Below, piece by piece: positions 43,601 through 52,600 of a stretch of DNA of 64,000 bases. The position numbers and the translations under genes are program-made. Each line of letters opens with the position of its first letter. The stretch's first letter is position 1. The notes below the pieces were generated by a model that did no database searches, was not told the DNA's origin, and saw nothing but the letters and a program-made list of their open reading frames with translations. This DNA comes from Phoma sp. XZ068 (Eukaryota > Ascomycota > Dothideomycetes > Pleosporales > Didymellaceae): contig RBKR01000014.1 of NCBI GenBank assembly GCA_004835665.1, positions 1,054,001 through 1,118,000 on the forward strand, given 5' to 3'.

Positions 43601-44020
43601 ATGCCTCAGCATGCGTCCGCCCGCTCGATTCCCAGCAAGGATTTTACGCTCCTCACGCTCTCTTTCCTAGCCTCACGACTGCTCCCGATGAGTGCCAAAC
43701 ACCGCGCGGCCAGTACGATCCAAGCAGCGTTCCGGCGACACTTGCTGCGCAGGAATATCTCAGCGCGCATCAAGGCCATGGTGCTCGCGCACGAGTCGGC
43801 AATTGTGGCGCAAGCGCGGCAACGCATGGTGGATGCAGCGACGGTGTTCCAGCGGCAGTGGAGGAACATCTTGGAGGGGCGGCGGAGGCAGTTGGAGAGC
43901 GATGTGCTCGCGTTCCAGGCTCTGGCGAGGGGGTGGGCGATTCGACGGTGGGTGCGACGCATTACGGCTGGACGAGTGGGTGGGAAGGAGAAGGTGAGGA
44001 GAGTGCGGGGTGGGTGGTAG
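40679..44020 (+). CDS. ASPM/Sha1-type calmodulin-binding spindle protein
   Basis: An open single exon of 1113 aa from the ATG at 40679 (MYRYTAGTPCPAPSH). An in-frame ATG at 40490 would add 63 residues of unlikely-looking sequence; I prefer 40679. The first half is basic and disordered, with short KEN-like content (GDGKENVPP) and many Ser/Arg/Lys phosphosites. From about VLEEDIARPEMYEDNWLTYQEVAITQLLN the middle matches fungal abnormal-spindle proteins, with a calponin-homology region including LRDGIMLTRLVELLLYPSS and, later, HREKTLSLLWSLVGKHGLASLVDW. The C-terminus has IQ motifs (ASTIQAAFRRHLLRR, VFQRQWRNILEGRRRQ) for calmodulin. ASPM-family proteins act at spindle poles; fungal roles are less known. 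Confidence 0.85.
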   Translation: MYRYTAGTPCPAPSHTSYPGTRYYDYGHTSPVYAPSYVEDGTTANIEYTTEIQTKPRNVKPRRPTRAARPTAFNPGLDIFEDVAHEEEQQQHHTAAETRRRSRAPAMPEGTRVKKNSLLAQPAQKIPRAAPSVQEPQVLRSQRKRVSQVLMDRESPNVNATVKLHEDILEKKELKKQGPKKDPRRRTIYVPSDDTTYLTIHPGQSVHEPRKARETSPDIGLDLVTVSDEDNSSLVSALKKEKKVSRKSLAAPPKRGPLSTSSRSLQSVSFTSDVAGAGDGKENVPPGMATIEKKSNGTHIEINFPKALTKSTAVVEAPKVRIKSSKTSDVTSSVKSEARSRAKSDIRTRPEGSQKRLREQVSCERLPAKSIKARADGTASTASSLAAHKAALKEHNAAIKNAKPKISRVRPVQQASSSPFRTDKTPPAALRRQRPERAPANIQMLHVVGKPQPQPREKYPVLEEDIARPEMYEDNWLTYQEVAITQLLNSMFEAANTNPNDEQSPEELRKKMLTLYHEPSMPPLHKRLQASLQFGALSIPKDLIAQTLRLKDDVGLRKKFLTLWTKSYDLNALRAAVETIVGRQITTPSRLSTGSTSSDDGSRMFRAERRAIEHFLDAFLIKNEDAVRVKAGVGSIANITRGEDDFGSQGWSWRRTALRSLMLLLLLDQAKSADILPGCLFQSTSTYKTSVDVLHQLSTMLLPSHGDITRPLGHLNYKVDHVQYPLQEYTYHIENIAIDLRDGIMLTRLVELLLYPSSTLAARNDDTITIVMPTGELLTSDIKQKESWVLSQHLKYPAIGRPQKAYNVQVALSALEGVRGLPSQATGSISAAEIVDGHREKTLSLLWSLVGKHGLASLVDWAQIAKETERCRDMWYRQRNKFEEDDLDSDSESDEPGTERCDHSSSLLGWARAIARLHGIRVANLTTSFADPKVLECVVDTYLPSGLTATVDTKTSLAAKLKAVGCSTSFISLFMPQHASARSIPSKDFTLLTLSFLASRLLPMSAKHRAASTIQAAFRRHLLRRNISARIKAMVLAHESAIVAQARQRMVDAATVFQRQWRNILEGRRRQLESDVLAFQALARGWAIRRWVRRITAGRVGGKEKVRRVRGGW

Positions 44021-44318
44021 AATGTGTTGGAGATGTTGGAGATACTTGCTAATTGTGATGTCGAGGCTTGGGCTGTGGATACATTACTTCTTGTCATTCG
44101 TTGTTGGATACCTTGTTAGATACCTTGTCGTTAGTCGTGGAGTGGAGTTGCCGAATACATTCCTTGCATATCAACTTTTTGCAATACCTAGAAGATTTAT
44201 TCGTCAATCGAAGCGCACTTCGATCCCATGATGCATACATTAATCCAACACGCTGCCATGCCTCAGCACTGTTACACATATCATACACCTCATACCATAT
44301 ATCGCACATCATCAAGCA
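44021..44318. other. convergent 3' spacer
   Basis: This short AT-rich region holds the 3' ends of the ASPM-like gene and of the small minus-strand gene. No gene is seen. Confidence 0.6.
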
Positions 44319-44806
44319 CTACTGCCATCTAATCTTCATCTTCCACTCGTCCAGCTTCGCCTGCCACCACGTTTTCAGCGGCGCCCGCTCAATCTCCTCC
44401 ATCAGCTTCGTGTAATGCTCAGGCGCACTCGTGGGCTTAAACACAGCCTCGCCCAGGGGATACCTCTTCGCATAGCGGTTCTCCAGCAGCGAGAACAGGG
44501 CAGTGATGTGTGCGGTTTCCTGGGCGGGACTGGGGTTCGCGTGGGTGGATGCTGTGGTGCGCGGGACGTCGGCGGCGGAGGGGACGGGTGTGGTGTCTTT
44601 GGGTGTGCGAGAAGTGCCGTCTGCGGTGCTGATGGGGGATACGCCGTAGGGGACGGCGCGGGCTTCGATTGTGCGTGTGAAGGGGAGGTTTGGGCGCAGG
44701 GCGTCGGTGGGCCAGAGGCGCAGGAGGCGCGAGTACTGTTTTGCTACCTGCCGTGTGTGAGTACGAATATGTGTGGAGGAAGGTGCGGACGCACTGTGCT
44801 TGCCAT
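44319..44806 (-). CDS. small Cbp6/UQCC2-like protein, putative complex III assembly factor
   Basis: CDS is the complement of 44319..44747 and 44795..44806, 146 aa. The first exon is only 12 bp (ATG GCA AGC ACA), followed by a 47-bp phase-0 intron (GTGCGT...CGGCAG). The protein starts MASTVAKQYSRLLRLWPTDALRP, the LYR-like beginning of fungal Cbp6/UQCC2 relatives, and ends with ITALFSLLENRYAKRYPLGEAVFKP...YTKLMEEIERAPLKTWWQ, which I associate with that family. Cbp6 works with Cbp3 on newly made mitochondrial cytochrome b. The call rests on similarity of pattern and length only. The gene is divergent from BSD2, sharing a 332-bp promoter region. Confidence 0.65.
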
Positions 44807-45138
44807 TGTGGAGTGTGTGTGGCCGACAAAGCGTGTTTGCTGCGGTCTCGCGCGTACTGTCAGTCCCAAAAAGTCGATGATGTCTTCGCCGCGGAATGGC
44901 GTGCCGGGGTCTGGGCCGGTGCTGCGCCACGATTGGGGAAAGGGCCCTGGAAGCGCCGGGACAGCCGTCTTGGGATGCGAAACAGCATCTGCCTTCCACG
45001 CCTGACACTCTCCTCCTGCATAATCCGCCGCCGACTGCAACCTCACACCCGCTCACGCTCGCTTCTCTCCACCGTCCACGACACCACGACCACCGCCGAC
45101 CGCACACTCCACACTCGCCCTATCTGCCGGCCGCCAAC
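44807..45138. other. 332-bp shared promoter, UQCC2-like / BSD2
   Basis: Head-to-head start codons at 44806 (minus) and 45139 (plus) enclose a GC-rich spacer. The two genes must share or abut their promoters here. I see no gene or TATA box. Confidence 0.6.
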
Positions 45139-46304
45139 ATGCCGAGCCAAGGCTACGAAAGGGTGCGTTGCCCCCCGTCTCGACTATGCGCATGCGCTGC
45201 GACGCGAGACCCCGTACTGACAGTCCTCCAGGTAGCCGGTAACGACGACGCAGACTCGCCCGTCACATCGCTGTCCGCGCAGCAGTGGCCGCCCGCCTCG
45301 CCGCCGCCGTCGTTCCACTCACGCGCCTCATCGCCCACATCACGCCGCCTGCTCTCCGACGACCCCCTTGCACACCCGGAGGACCGCACGCTCGCCGACA
45401 CATTCGACTCGGACTCGGACGACGACGAGGACGAGGACGGCCGCGATGACCGCCAGCGCCTGATGCGGGGGAATCCACAGCACGACGACGATGCACCGCC
45501 ACAGCCCGGCCTGCAGAGGCGGACCACCGAACTGCCCGTCTTCAACACACAGGCGCCAGTCAGCGGGCGTGTGTATGGCGGAGGGAATGGCGGCGTGTGG
45601 GCGAATCTGAGTGCAAAGCCCACAAGAGGGGAGGATGTTGAGGAAAAGCCTCCGGTGTGTATATTCAGCTCAAGGACCATACTACATATACTGACGATGA
45701 CCAGACGTACGAACAAGCCGCCGCCGACGCAACACCACCCTACTGGGAAACCACCATCCTCGCCCCCGGCACCTTTGGCGACGAAGTCTTCGTCGAGGGC
45801 CTCCCCGTCGGCTCCCTCTTCAGCTTCATCTGGAACGCCATGATATCCATGTCCTTCCAGCTCGTCGGCTTCCTCCTCACCTACCTCCTGCACACCACCC
45901 ACGCCGCGAAAAACGGCTCCCGCGCCGGCCTCGGCATCACCCTCGTGCAATTCGGCTTCGGCTTCCGCTCCGCGACACTCAACCCCGGCGGCTCATCCAA
46001 CGACACCCCCAACCAGGACTTCAACGGCGGCGTGCCCTCAGACCCCAACGCGCACAACTTCAACCCCGACGACGTGGCCAGCAGCTCTGGGGGGTCTGAC
46101 GGTGCTGCATCCGCAGCCGCGAGCGTGACGTCCAGCGATTGGCTGGCCTACGGGCTGATGATCGTAGGCTGGTTTATTCTAATCAAGAGCGTTAGCGATT
46201 TCATTCGCGCAAGGAGGCACGAACAGCTTGTGCTGCAGAGTCCTGATCGGGGGTTGGGTGTTGCTGTTATTGCCGAGGGGGAGAGTCCTGAGAGGAGTGT
46301 ATAG
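45139..46304 (+). CDS. BSD2: Bsd2/NDFIP-type Rsp5 adaptor of the Golgi-endosome system
   Basis: Spliced CDS 45139..45162, 45232..45654 and 45705..46304, 348 aa; introns of 69 and 50 bp, both phase 0, and a first exon of only 24 bp (MPSQGYER). An acidic, Ser/Pro-rich cytosolic N-terminus is followed by the family core: the PPTY motif formed across the second splice junction, ATPPYWETTILAPG, then two membrane segments (SFIWNAMISMSFQLVGFLLTYLL and the stretch around GLGITLVQFGFGF) and a third near the C-terminus (WLAYGLMIVGWFILI). Bsd2/NDFIP proteins recruit the Nedd4-type ligase Rsp5 through PPxY to sort cargo such as metal transporters to vacuolar degradation. No signal peptide is visible. Confidence 0.9.
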
Positions 46305-47247
46305 AATAGTGCGTAGACACGTAGTGTCGAAGCATGATTCTTTTTGTGGATGGAGTTGATAAAGCCTGACGGCATTTCTTTGATTATAGCGTATTCTCTC
46401 TTTTCTCGTCTCGTCTCGGTTTCTTATACCTCACATGGCTGATGTGGCCTCACAAGCGTCTCTTTTCTTTTCTCTTTTTCTTCGTTTGGAAGGGAAGGCA
46501 TAATCCAATATTGTTGGATAGGGGGAGTTTGGATACATTGGCAGACAGACCTAGGATCAAATAATGGCTGTCGATCTCCGTATGGAGATGTACATGTATA
46601 TTTCATGGCTTGCAGTGATTTGAAGTGACGGACGGGCCGTGACATGCAGTGACGGACGGGCCGTGACATGCAGTGACTTGACCTGAGTTTACCTGACTTG
46701 ACGTGCAGTGAGTGATGTGATGTGAGGTGGTAGTCAGGAAGAGGAAACAATTCACATACATTTCACAATTCACACATCTTACACATCCACAACATCCACA
46801 GTAATTACATCACGCACGCACAAATGTAGCAAACCCCCGGCATTCATTCCACGAAGAATAAATAAACGCTGCACTCGTACGTATCGTCCTCACCCTCCCG
46901 CCTTAAAAGACAGGAGCGCTCGAATACGACAGTGCGTAGAAGGGGTGTGCACTCAGAGCAATCCAGACGCGGCTTTCTTCGCCCCCAGCCTTACGACTGA
47001 GAGGTACTAGGGCGTCGGCGACTGTGAGCGGGCTTGTTCTTTCGCGAGGCTATACTGAGCAGCAGGAATGGGTCTTGTCGCTGAGCTCCACCTTAGGCCG
47101 CGAGTGTGCAGGGGAAGTGAGAAGAAACTTCATTGAGAGGGAGGGAGATAGTGAGAAAAGGAGTGGAAAGGGAGGGAGGTCAGATGAAAGAAATGGCGCT
47201 GGGATATCATTATATCAAAACACATCAAGACCGCAAGGTGGATGCTT
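46305..47247. other. convergent 3' spacer between BSD2 and NUP37
   Basis: 943 bp between two converging 3' ends. It holds a 24-bp tandem repeat (46624-46677) and, near 46750-46800, an aCAcATc-type simple-sequence stretch. No gene is seen. Confidence 0.55.
46624..46677. repeat. 24-bp tandem repeat, two and a quarter copies
   Basis: The unit begins agtgacggacgggccgtgac and is repeated once exactly, followed by a partial third copy (agtgac). It lies in the 3' spacer between BSD2 and NUP37, flanked by related tgacttgac/gtgatgtg simple sequence. Confidence 0.9.
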
Positions 47248-49264
47248 TTATGCTCCCGACGAGGCGAAGAGGACTTTTCGTGGATTCCCCATGGTCAGAC
47301 TCTTCAGCCCACCACTGCTCTCCATGTCCTCGAGCAGCCTGTCCATGCCGCCGAGGTCGAGCTCGCCGCGCGTGAGCAGCGCCTGGTCGACGCGTCTGCT
47401 GTCTTCCTCTTCGGCCGCTGGTGTCGCTAGATCGCGGCCTAGAGGCTGGTTTGTGCTTGTGGAGATGATGAGACGGTGCTCTGCGGCAATCAGAATGTCT
47501 CTGCCAATGGCCATGCGCGAGGCAGCAGCATTGGTGTCGAATTGGGACATCGTGCTGATGGACTCTCCCAGCAAGGGGATGTCGTGGATTTGGGTGAGAC
47601 CAGGGCCGGGGAGAGATTGTCCGCGGCTGGCCGAGACATTGCGTGTCCAGAATTTGGTCAAATCTGCGATTCTGTACACTTCTGAACCGTACCAGATGAT
47701 GACTGAGTCTTCCGAGACTGTGCCGTTTGGCGAAGTCGACGAAGCGACCGAGACACCGCCGCGAGTCGGCACAGCAGTGCCAGATGAACTACCGCTGAAG
47801 AGATGGTCCTCCTTCCTGCGGCGCGTATTGGGCGTCATCGGGGCAAGCGAGCTACGTCCACCGCGCTTGGGGCTGGACGGTCCGTTGCTGCTTCCTTCCT
47901 TTTCGACGGTGCCCACGAAGCCGCGCAAAGAAAAGGCTGCAGGATCAGTAGGTGGGCTGGGTCCAGACTGATCACAATCCCACACGCCCCACTCGCCGTC
48001 TGCCAGCAAAGCCAGGATGTGTCGTCCGTCAGAGGTCCACGCCGCATCGAGAATCGCTTTGCGGGTAGCAAGAATCGGCGGCGTAAGCGAATTTCTCACG
48101 CTTTCGAAAGTAGACTTGAACATGGTGATGAAGGCGCCAGGTTCGGTTTGACCACTTGCACTCCGTTTGCGACTCGCGGGCGCGAAGGGATCGTAGACTC
48201 GCGCGGTGCCGGTCAAGTCGGTGATGAGAAGCTGAGAGTGGCGGCGCTTGGGGTACTGAGCGGTGTTGAAAGCGATGCTAGAGGCAGGCTTGCGCAGTGT
48301 GACAGTCTTGTACGGCGCAATGGGATGCGCGCCGTTGATCGAGGTGTCAGTGAGTTCGAAGCGCCAGATCTTAAACAACCCTCCAAATTCAGCCGAGTGC
48401 GTCGCGATCAAGATGTCGTATCCAGCGGCTGTGGCTGGTCGTGAGCGCGAGCGGCCCTGTATCCTGCGCCGCCGCCCTGGGGTCGCACCAACATCGCCCT
48501 TTGCGTCCACGTCCATCTCATCGTCAGTCTCGTGCTTTGCGCTTGGCTCTCCCCTGGACGTCCAGGTCATGCTCACACCTCGTGCAATACTCTGGTGTCC
48601 GTGGAACTTGACAACTTGCTCGCCATACTGCGAAGTTGCGCTCAGTGGCTTGTCCTTTGCCGAATGGGGTGGAGGGCTCAATGGCAGCGTAACAACACGT
48701 ATGGTGGCATCGGCGCAGGTAGCAGTGAAGATGAGCTTCTTGCCGAAAATCACTGGTACTGTCTCTGCAGGACGGAGTGCTGAGATAGCCGGTACCTGAG
48801 GTACGGCGATGTGCAAAACTTCGGTGTTGAAGGAGAGTCGGACGTGTTGCACAATCGATGGATACCGTTGGTCTGGGTCGAGCTCCTCCTCTTCGTCCTC
48901 AAATTCGGCTTGAGGCATAGACTGCGCCGGGGCTGGTTTCGCGGGCTCGTCGTCGTCCGAGTCGATGATCATGATCGCATCGTTGCTGGCTCCATTGACC
49001 TTCTGCGGCTTTGGCGCCGGCTTGGGCGCGGGCGCCGTCTTCTTCAGCGGCCGTCCTCCTCTCCAGACGACGCTCACACCAGTATCGTGCGCGTAAAGTA
49101 GGATGGTAGACCCATTAGGAGCTTTGACTGGGTAGATTGTGGCTTCGTGGACGCGTTGTGGAAGCTCATATCTGTTGAACGGTCAGACCTTGGCTAGTTC
49201 ATATAGTCTATGGTACACACCTGAGCTGTGTCAGCTTGCCCTTGGTCGTGGCGGTCGGCTGCAT
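47248..49264 (-). CDS. NUP37: nucleoporin Nup37-like WD-repeat protein
   Basis: CDS is the complement of 47248..49171 and 49221..49264, 655 aa; the first exon is 44 bp and the 49-bp intron (GTGTGT...CAACAG) joins LTQL to RYELPQRVHEATIYPVKAPNGSTILLYAHDTGVSVVW. Beta-propeller blades are visible but degenerate (KKLIFTATCADATIRVVTLP, AGYDILIATHSAEFGGLFKIWRFE, HSQLLITDLTGTARVYDPFA, DGRHILALLADGEWGVWD). Between blades lie acidic and Ser/Arg-rich insertions, including an SRSRP patch. I assign it to the long fungal Nup37 of the Nup84/Y-complex, at the cytosolic and nuclear faces of the pore, on overall architecture; a different WD protein remains possible. It is divergent from APC1. Confidence 0.75.
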
Positions 49265-49591
49265 TGTGATAGCTTGAGCTTGTAGCTCGACTGTTGATCA
49301 ACAGCTCGCGGCGCAGGCAACAAGGAGCAGCGCTATTCACGTGATAGGCTTATCGTTTTGATTCGAGCCTGGGCGTATTGCTCGATTGGTCACTGGCTAC
49401 GCACTGCAGACGAGTGCTGTGGTGTTGAGGTGGTGAAAGCAGAGCGTGTCGGAGGAGCTGCGGTCAAGAACCCTTCCGGTTGGAAGGCGCGTCACCTCGA
49501 ATGCGCGCCGCCCGCAAACAAACACCACAGCAACCCCACCACCGCACTCTCGGCACCCACAGCGCCCTCATGCCGCGAAACGAGCCTCCGC
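49265..49591. other. 327-bp shared promoter, NUP37 / APC1
   Basis: Head-to-head starts at 49264 (minus) and 49592 (plus). An out-of-frame ATG at 49570 opens a uORF into APC1. The APC1 frame is open back to 49358 without an ATG. I see no other element. Confidence 0.6.
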
Positions 49592-49623
49592 ATGGCCTCC
49601 CTTCGCTCCATCGGGGTCCATAA
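49570..49623 (+). promoter_or_regulatory. uORF overlapping the APC1 start
   Basis: An ATG at 49570, 22 bp upstream of the APC1 ATG and in another frame, encodes 17 residues and stops at the TAA at 49621-49623, overlapping the CDS by 32 bp. If included in the mRNA it would reduce APC1 initiation. Confidence 0.45.
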
Positions 49624-52600
49624 GCCCGCCGCGCTGCAGTACCTGGTCGCCGAATCCATCCTCAGCGAAGACTGCACTGAGCGCGACTATGTCTGGGATA
49701 CTTACGCCGACGAGAACCCTGAGGGCCCCACCGACGAGGTGGTCACCACCGAGTACCATGTCGTCTGGTCGCGAGGCGGCATAGTCCGCAAGGTCTTCAA
49801 CTTTGAGATCGAGAAAGAGAAGGTCATACAGGCGCTACTCACATGGTTTCCTCTGGAGGAGCCCTCTGGCGCCCGCGCACATGGTCTGGGTCGATTCACA
49901 GAGAACAGTAGTCATGAACAGTCGAGGACATTTCTCACTCAGGGAACACAGCCCGCAACAGATCCCAGGACTGCGGCAGAGGATGCTGCGAATGTCGTTG
50001 AAACGAGGGCGCGAGCACTTGTCGTCTTCCTAAGATCCCAGGCCCATGTCTTCTTCCTCTCCGGCACTACACATATTGTGAACCTTCCATTCGAGGTCGA
50101 CAGGGCTTTCCCAGCGGCCCGCGGAGTTGTCGTACAGAGGAAAATTGCGCCCCTCATCCATGCGCCTTCCAGTCCACAGGTGCCTATGGCGCCTCCCAAT
50201 TCCTTCCTTACCAATAATCAGTCATTTCTGTCGCAGACTCTTTCACAAAGCTTTACGCAGGCTCACCGTCGTAACACTTCTTCTATTGCCACGACTCGCG
50301 GCAATAAAGTTCAACAGAATGGATCAGCATTGTTTCTTGACGATCTCATCAAGTCGTCTGCAGCCCCCAATACAGAGGGGCTTCCTAGGTTGTTTTCATT
50401 TACGGATCCTCTGTCAGAGCTTGGCTTGATTGTCAACGTACTTGCTGGTGGTGAGCGCAGCAGTATGCTCTTGAAGCATGGCGAAGACAATCGAAGGCTG
50501 GAAGCTATTGATAAAGCTGAAGAGATACTCTACGTCTCACCTCAAAATGAGGTCATGTTTGACCGCAGCGGTAGCGATAAACCTCTTCTGCTAGTTGTCA
50601 CGGCCAATTACGAGACCAATGTATTTACCATCTGGTGGGCAGCCTATCTCGAGCCCAAATCCATCTCAGCTTCTCGCAAACAACACGCACCCGTCCCACT
50701 GTCCAAGTCTCGGCGACGAAGCTCGCATGGCGCTACCTCCACAGGTACAGGTGCAACTACTCCCGCTATTCGAGGTGGCGATAGGCTGAGGGAGAGCTTT
50801 GGCGGCGCTCCACGCAGCAAGCCACCTGTACCATCCTTCAAAGATGTTTCTCAGACAAGAGGGCGGTTGACTGATCAGGCGGTCGACGATGCGCTTGCTT
50901 CACAGCTGAATCCTGACTTTAACATAGACCGGCTGCCGAAGGAGTCTCGACGTGTGAGTTCATTACTCTCGCGAGCTGAATTGTCAACAAGTTTCGACAA
51001 GTCGGCATTCCAAGATTTGGCAACACAGCGCACAAGTCTAGGCGGCAGCTTTGGGGCTAGTCAACGCAGTCGGCGTTCACTGGGTAACGACCGTACAAGC
51101 TTTGGTTATTCGCAGTCTCGCAACCGAGCGTCAACACCTGGCAGTATTGCCTCACGGATGAGCTTTGGCGGTGCTGACATTGACGACACTTTTGATGACA
51201 CTATGGAGGAGAGCCAGTACGACCTCATGGAGGACTACGACGAAGTTGATAATCTTTTTTCACCGCCTGAAGCTGGGGCTGAATCTCAACCTACCGATGG
51301 ACTACGAAAAGAGCTGGTAATGGAAGCAATCGGTGAAATCCCAGCAACCCAGTACCTCATACCCGGCGTTTTCGCATTGAGTAATCCGACAACGACAGCG
51401 CAGAACAGTGAACGACCAAAGGTTCTGACTCTGAATGCACCATTCAACTCTGCAACTCTACATGAGCGCAAACTCTATCTCTACATCTCGCATCCCTCCC
51501 TAAGCGCACCGCTGGAGTGCGAAATCGCAGTGACCCGAAAACGCTTAAAGGTCCCAGCATCTACGCTACGCCTTCAGCCGAGCAGCGACGTCAACAGATA
51601 CGCCTGTTTGCCAAAGTTAGTAACGACCAAGCAACTTGGGCACGCGACCGATCTTATCAAAGTGCGAGCTGGGCACGTAGAAAGAGTTGTCCTGCTCAAC
51701 ACCTCCACCACTGCGACCCCGTCCTTGTCCTTGACTGCAGGCTGGGGTACTCACTTGCCTGCGGACATCAATATAGGTCCACTCAAGCTTTTCGACCCGT
51801 ATGCGATCCTCGAGGATGGGCAGCGAGCCTCCGCGGGGTTCAAGAGGACCATAAACCCCAAACGACCTTTGCGACAGCTTATGTCACCTGGACAAGCCGG
51901 CCAGGTGGAAATAATCGATGCAGATGGGCGAAGACATCGCATGGAAATAGGGCTTGCCCCTGTCGATGGCTCTGTTCGGGAATACTTTCGCGTCATTACC
52001 GCAATTCTTCCCAACTATGCAGGCGACTTCCTTCTTCAGGTCTGGTGGAATATTCGAAGGACACTGCCCATTGACACCGTGAACAACTTGAACGGTGATT
52101 GGGTAGCATTTGTGTCCACTATCTTTACGCTCGTTGTACCTTTTCTAGACGAAAAGTCAAAGAAGGCGAATAGTCGGTCGAAGTCTCAACAACGGCGCAG
52201 CTCAGGGCGTCCTTCAAGCCTGGCGAAACCAGATGAAGTCATAGACGATGAAGACTCAGCATGGCACTTGATGTGCGATCGCCAAAGCTCGCGCTTGCAA
52301 TCAAAGAGCTGGGCTTCATCGCCATGGGGCTGGGCTTTGAAAGCTGACTCCACTGCGTCTTGGATGGCACCACCCTCACGACGTACATCAGGACACCGAC
52401 CAATCTCTATAGCGCAGCAACTGAGAACGAAGCAGAACCTGATACCTGATTGTATAGACATTGCTCGCCAATTCTGCCAGACGCCTGTGGGCAAAGCTGC
52501 GAACGACCATTGGCGGCAGATGTCACCATCCGAGAAACAAGACCTGCGCATATCTTCTCTTTCGGAGATACTGGTCTCCCTTCATCTACATTGCGAGGAA

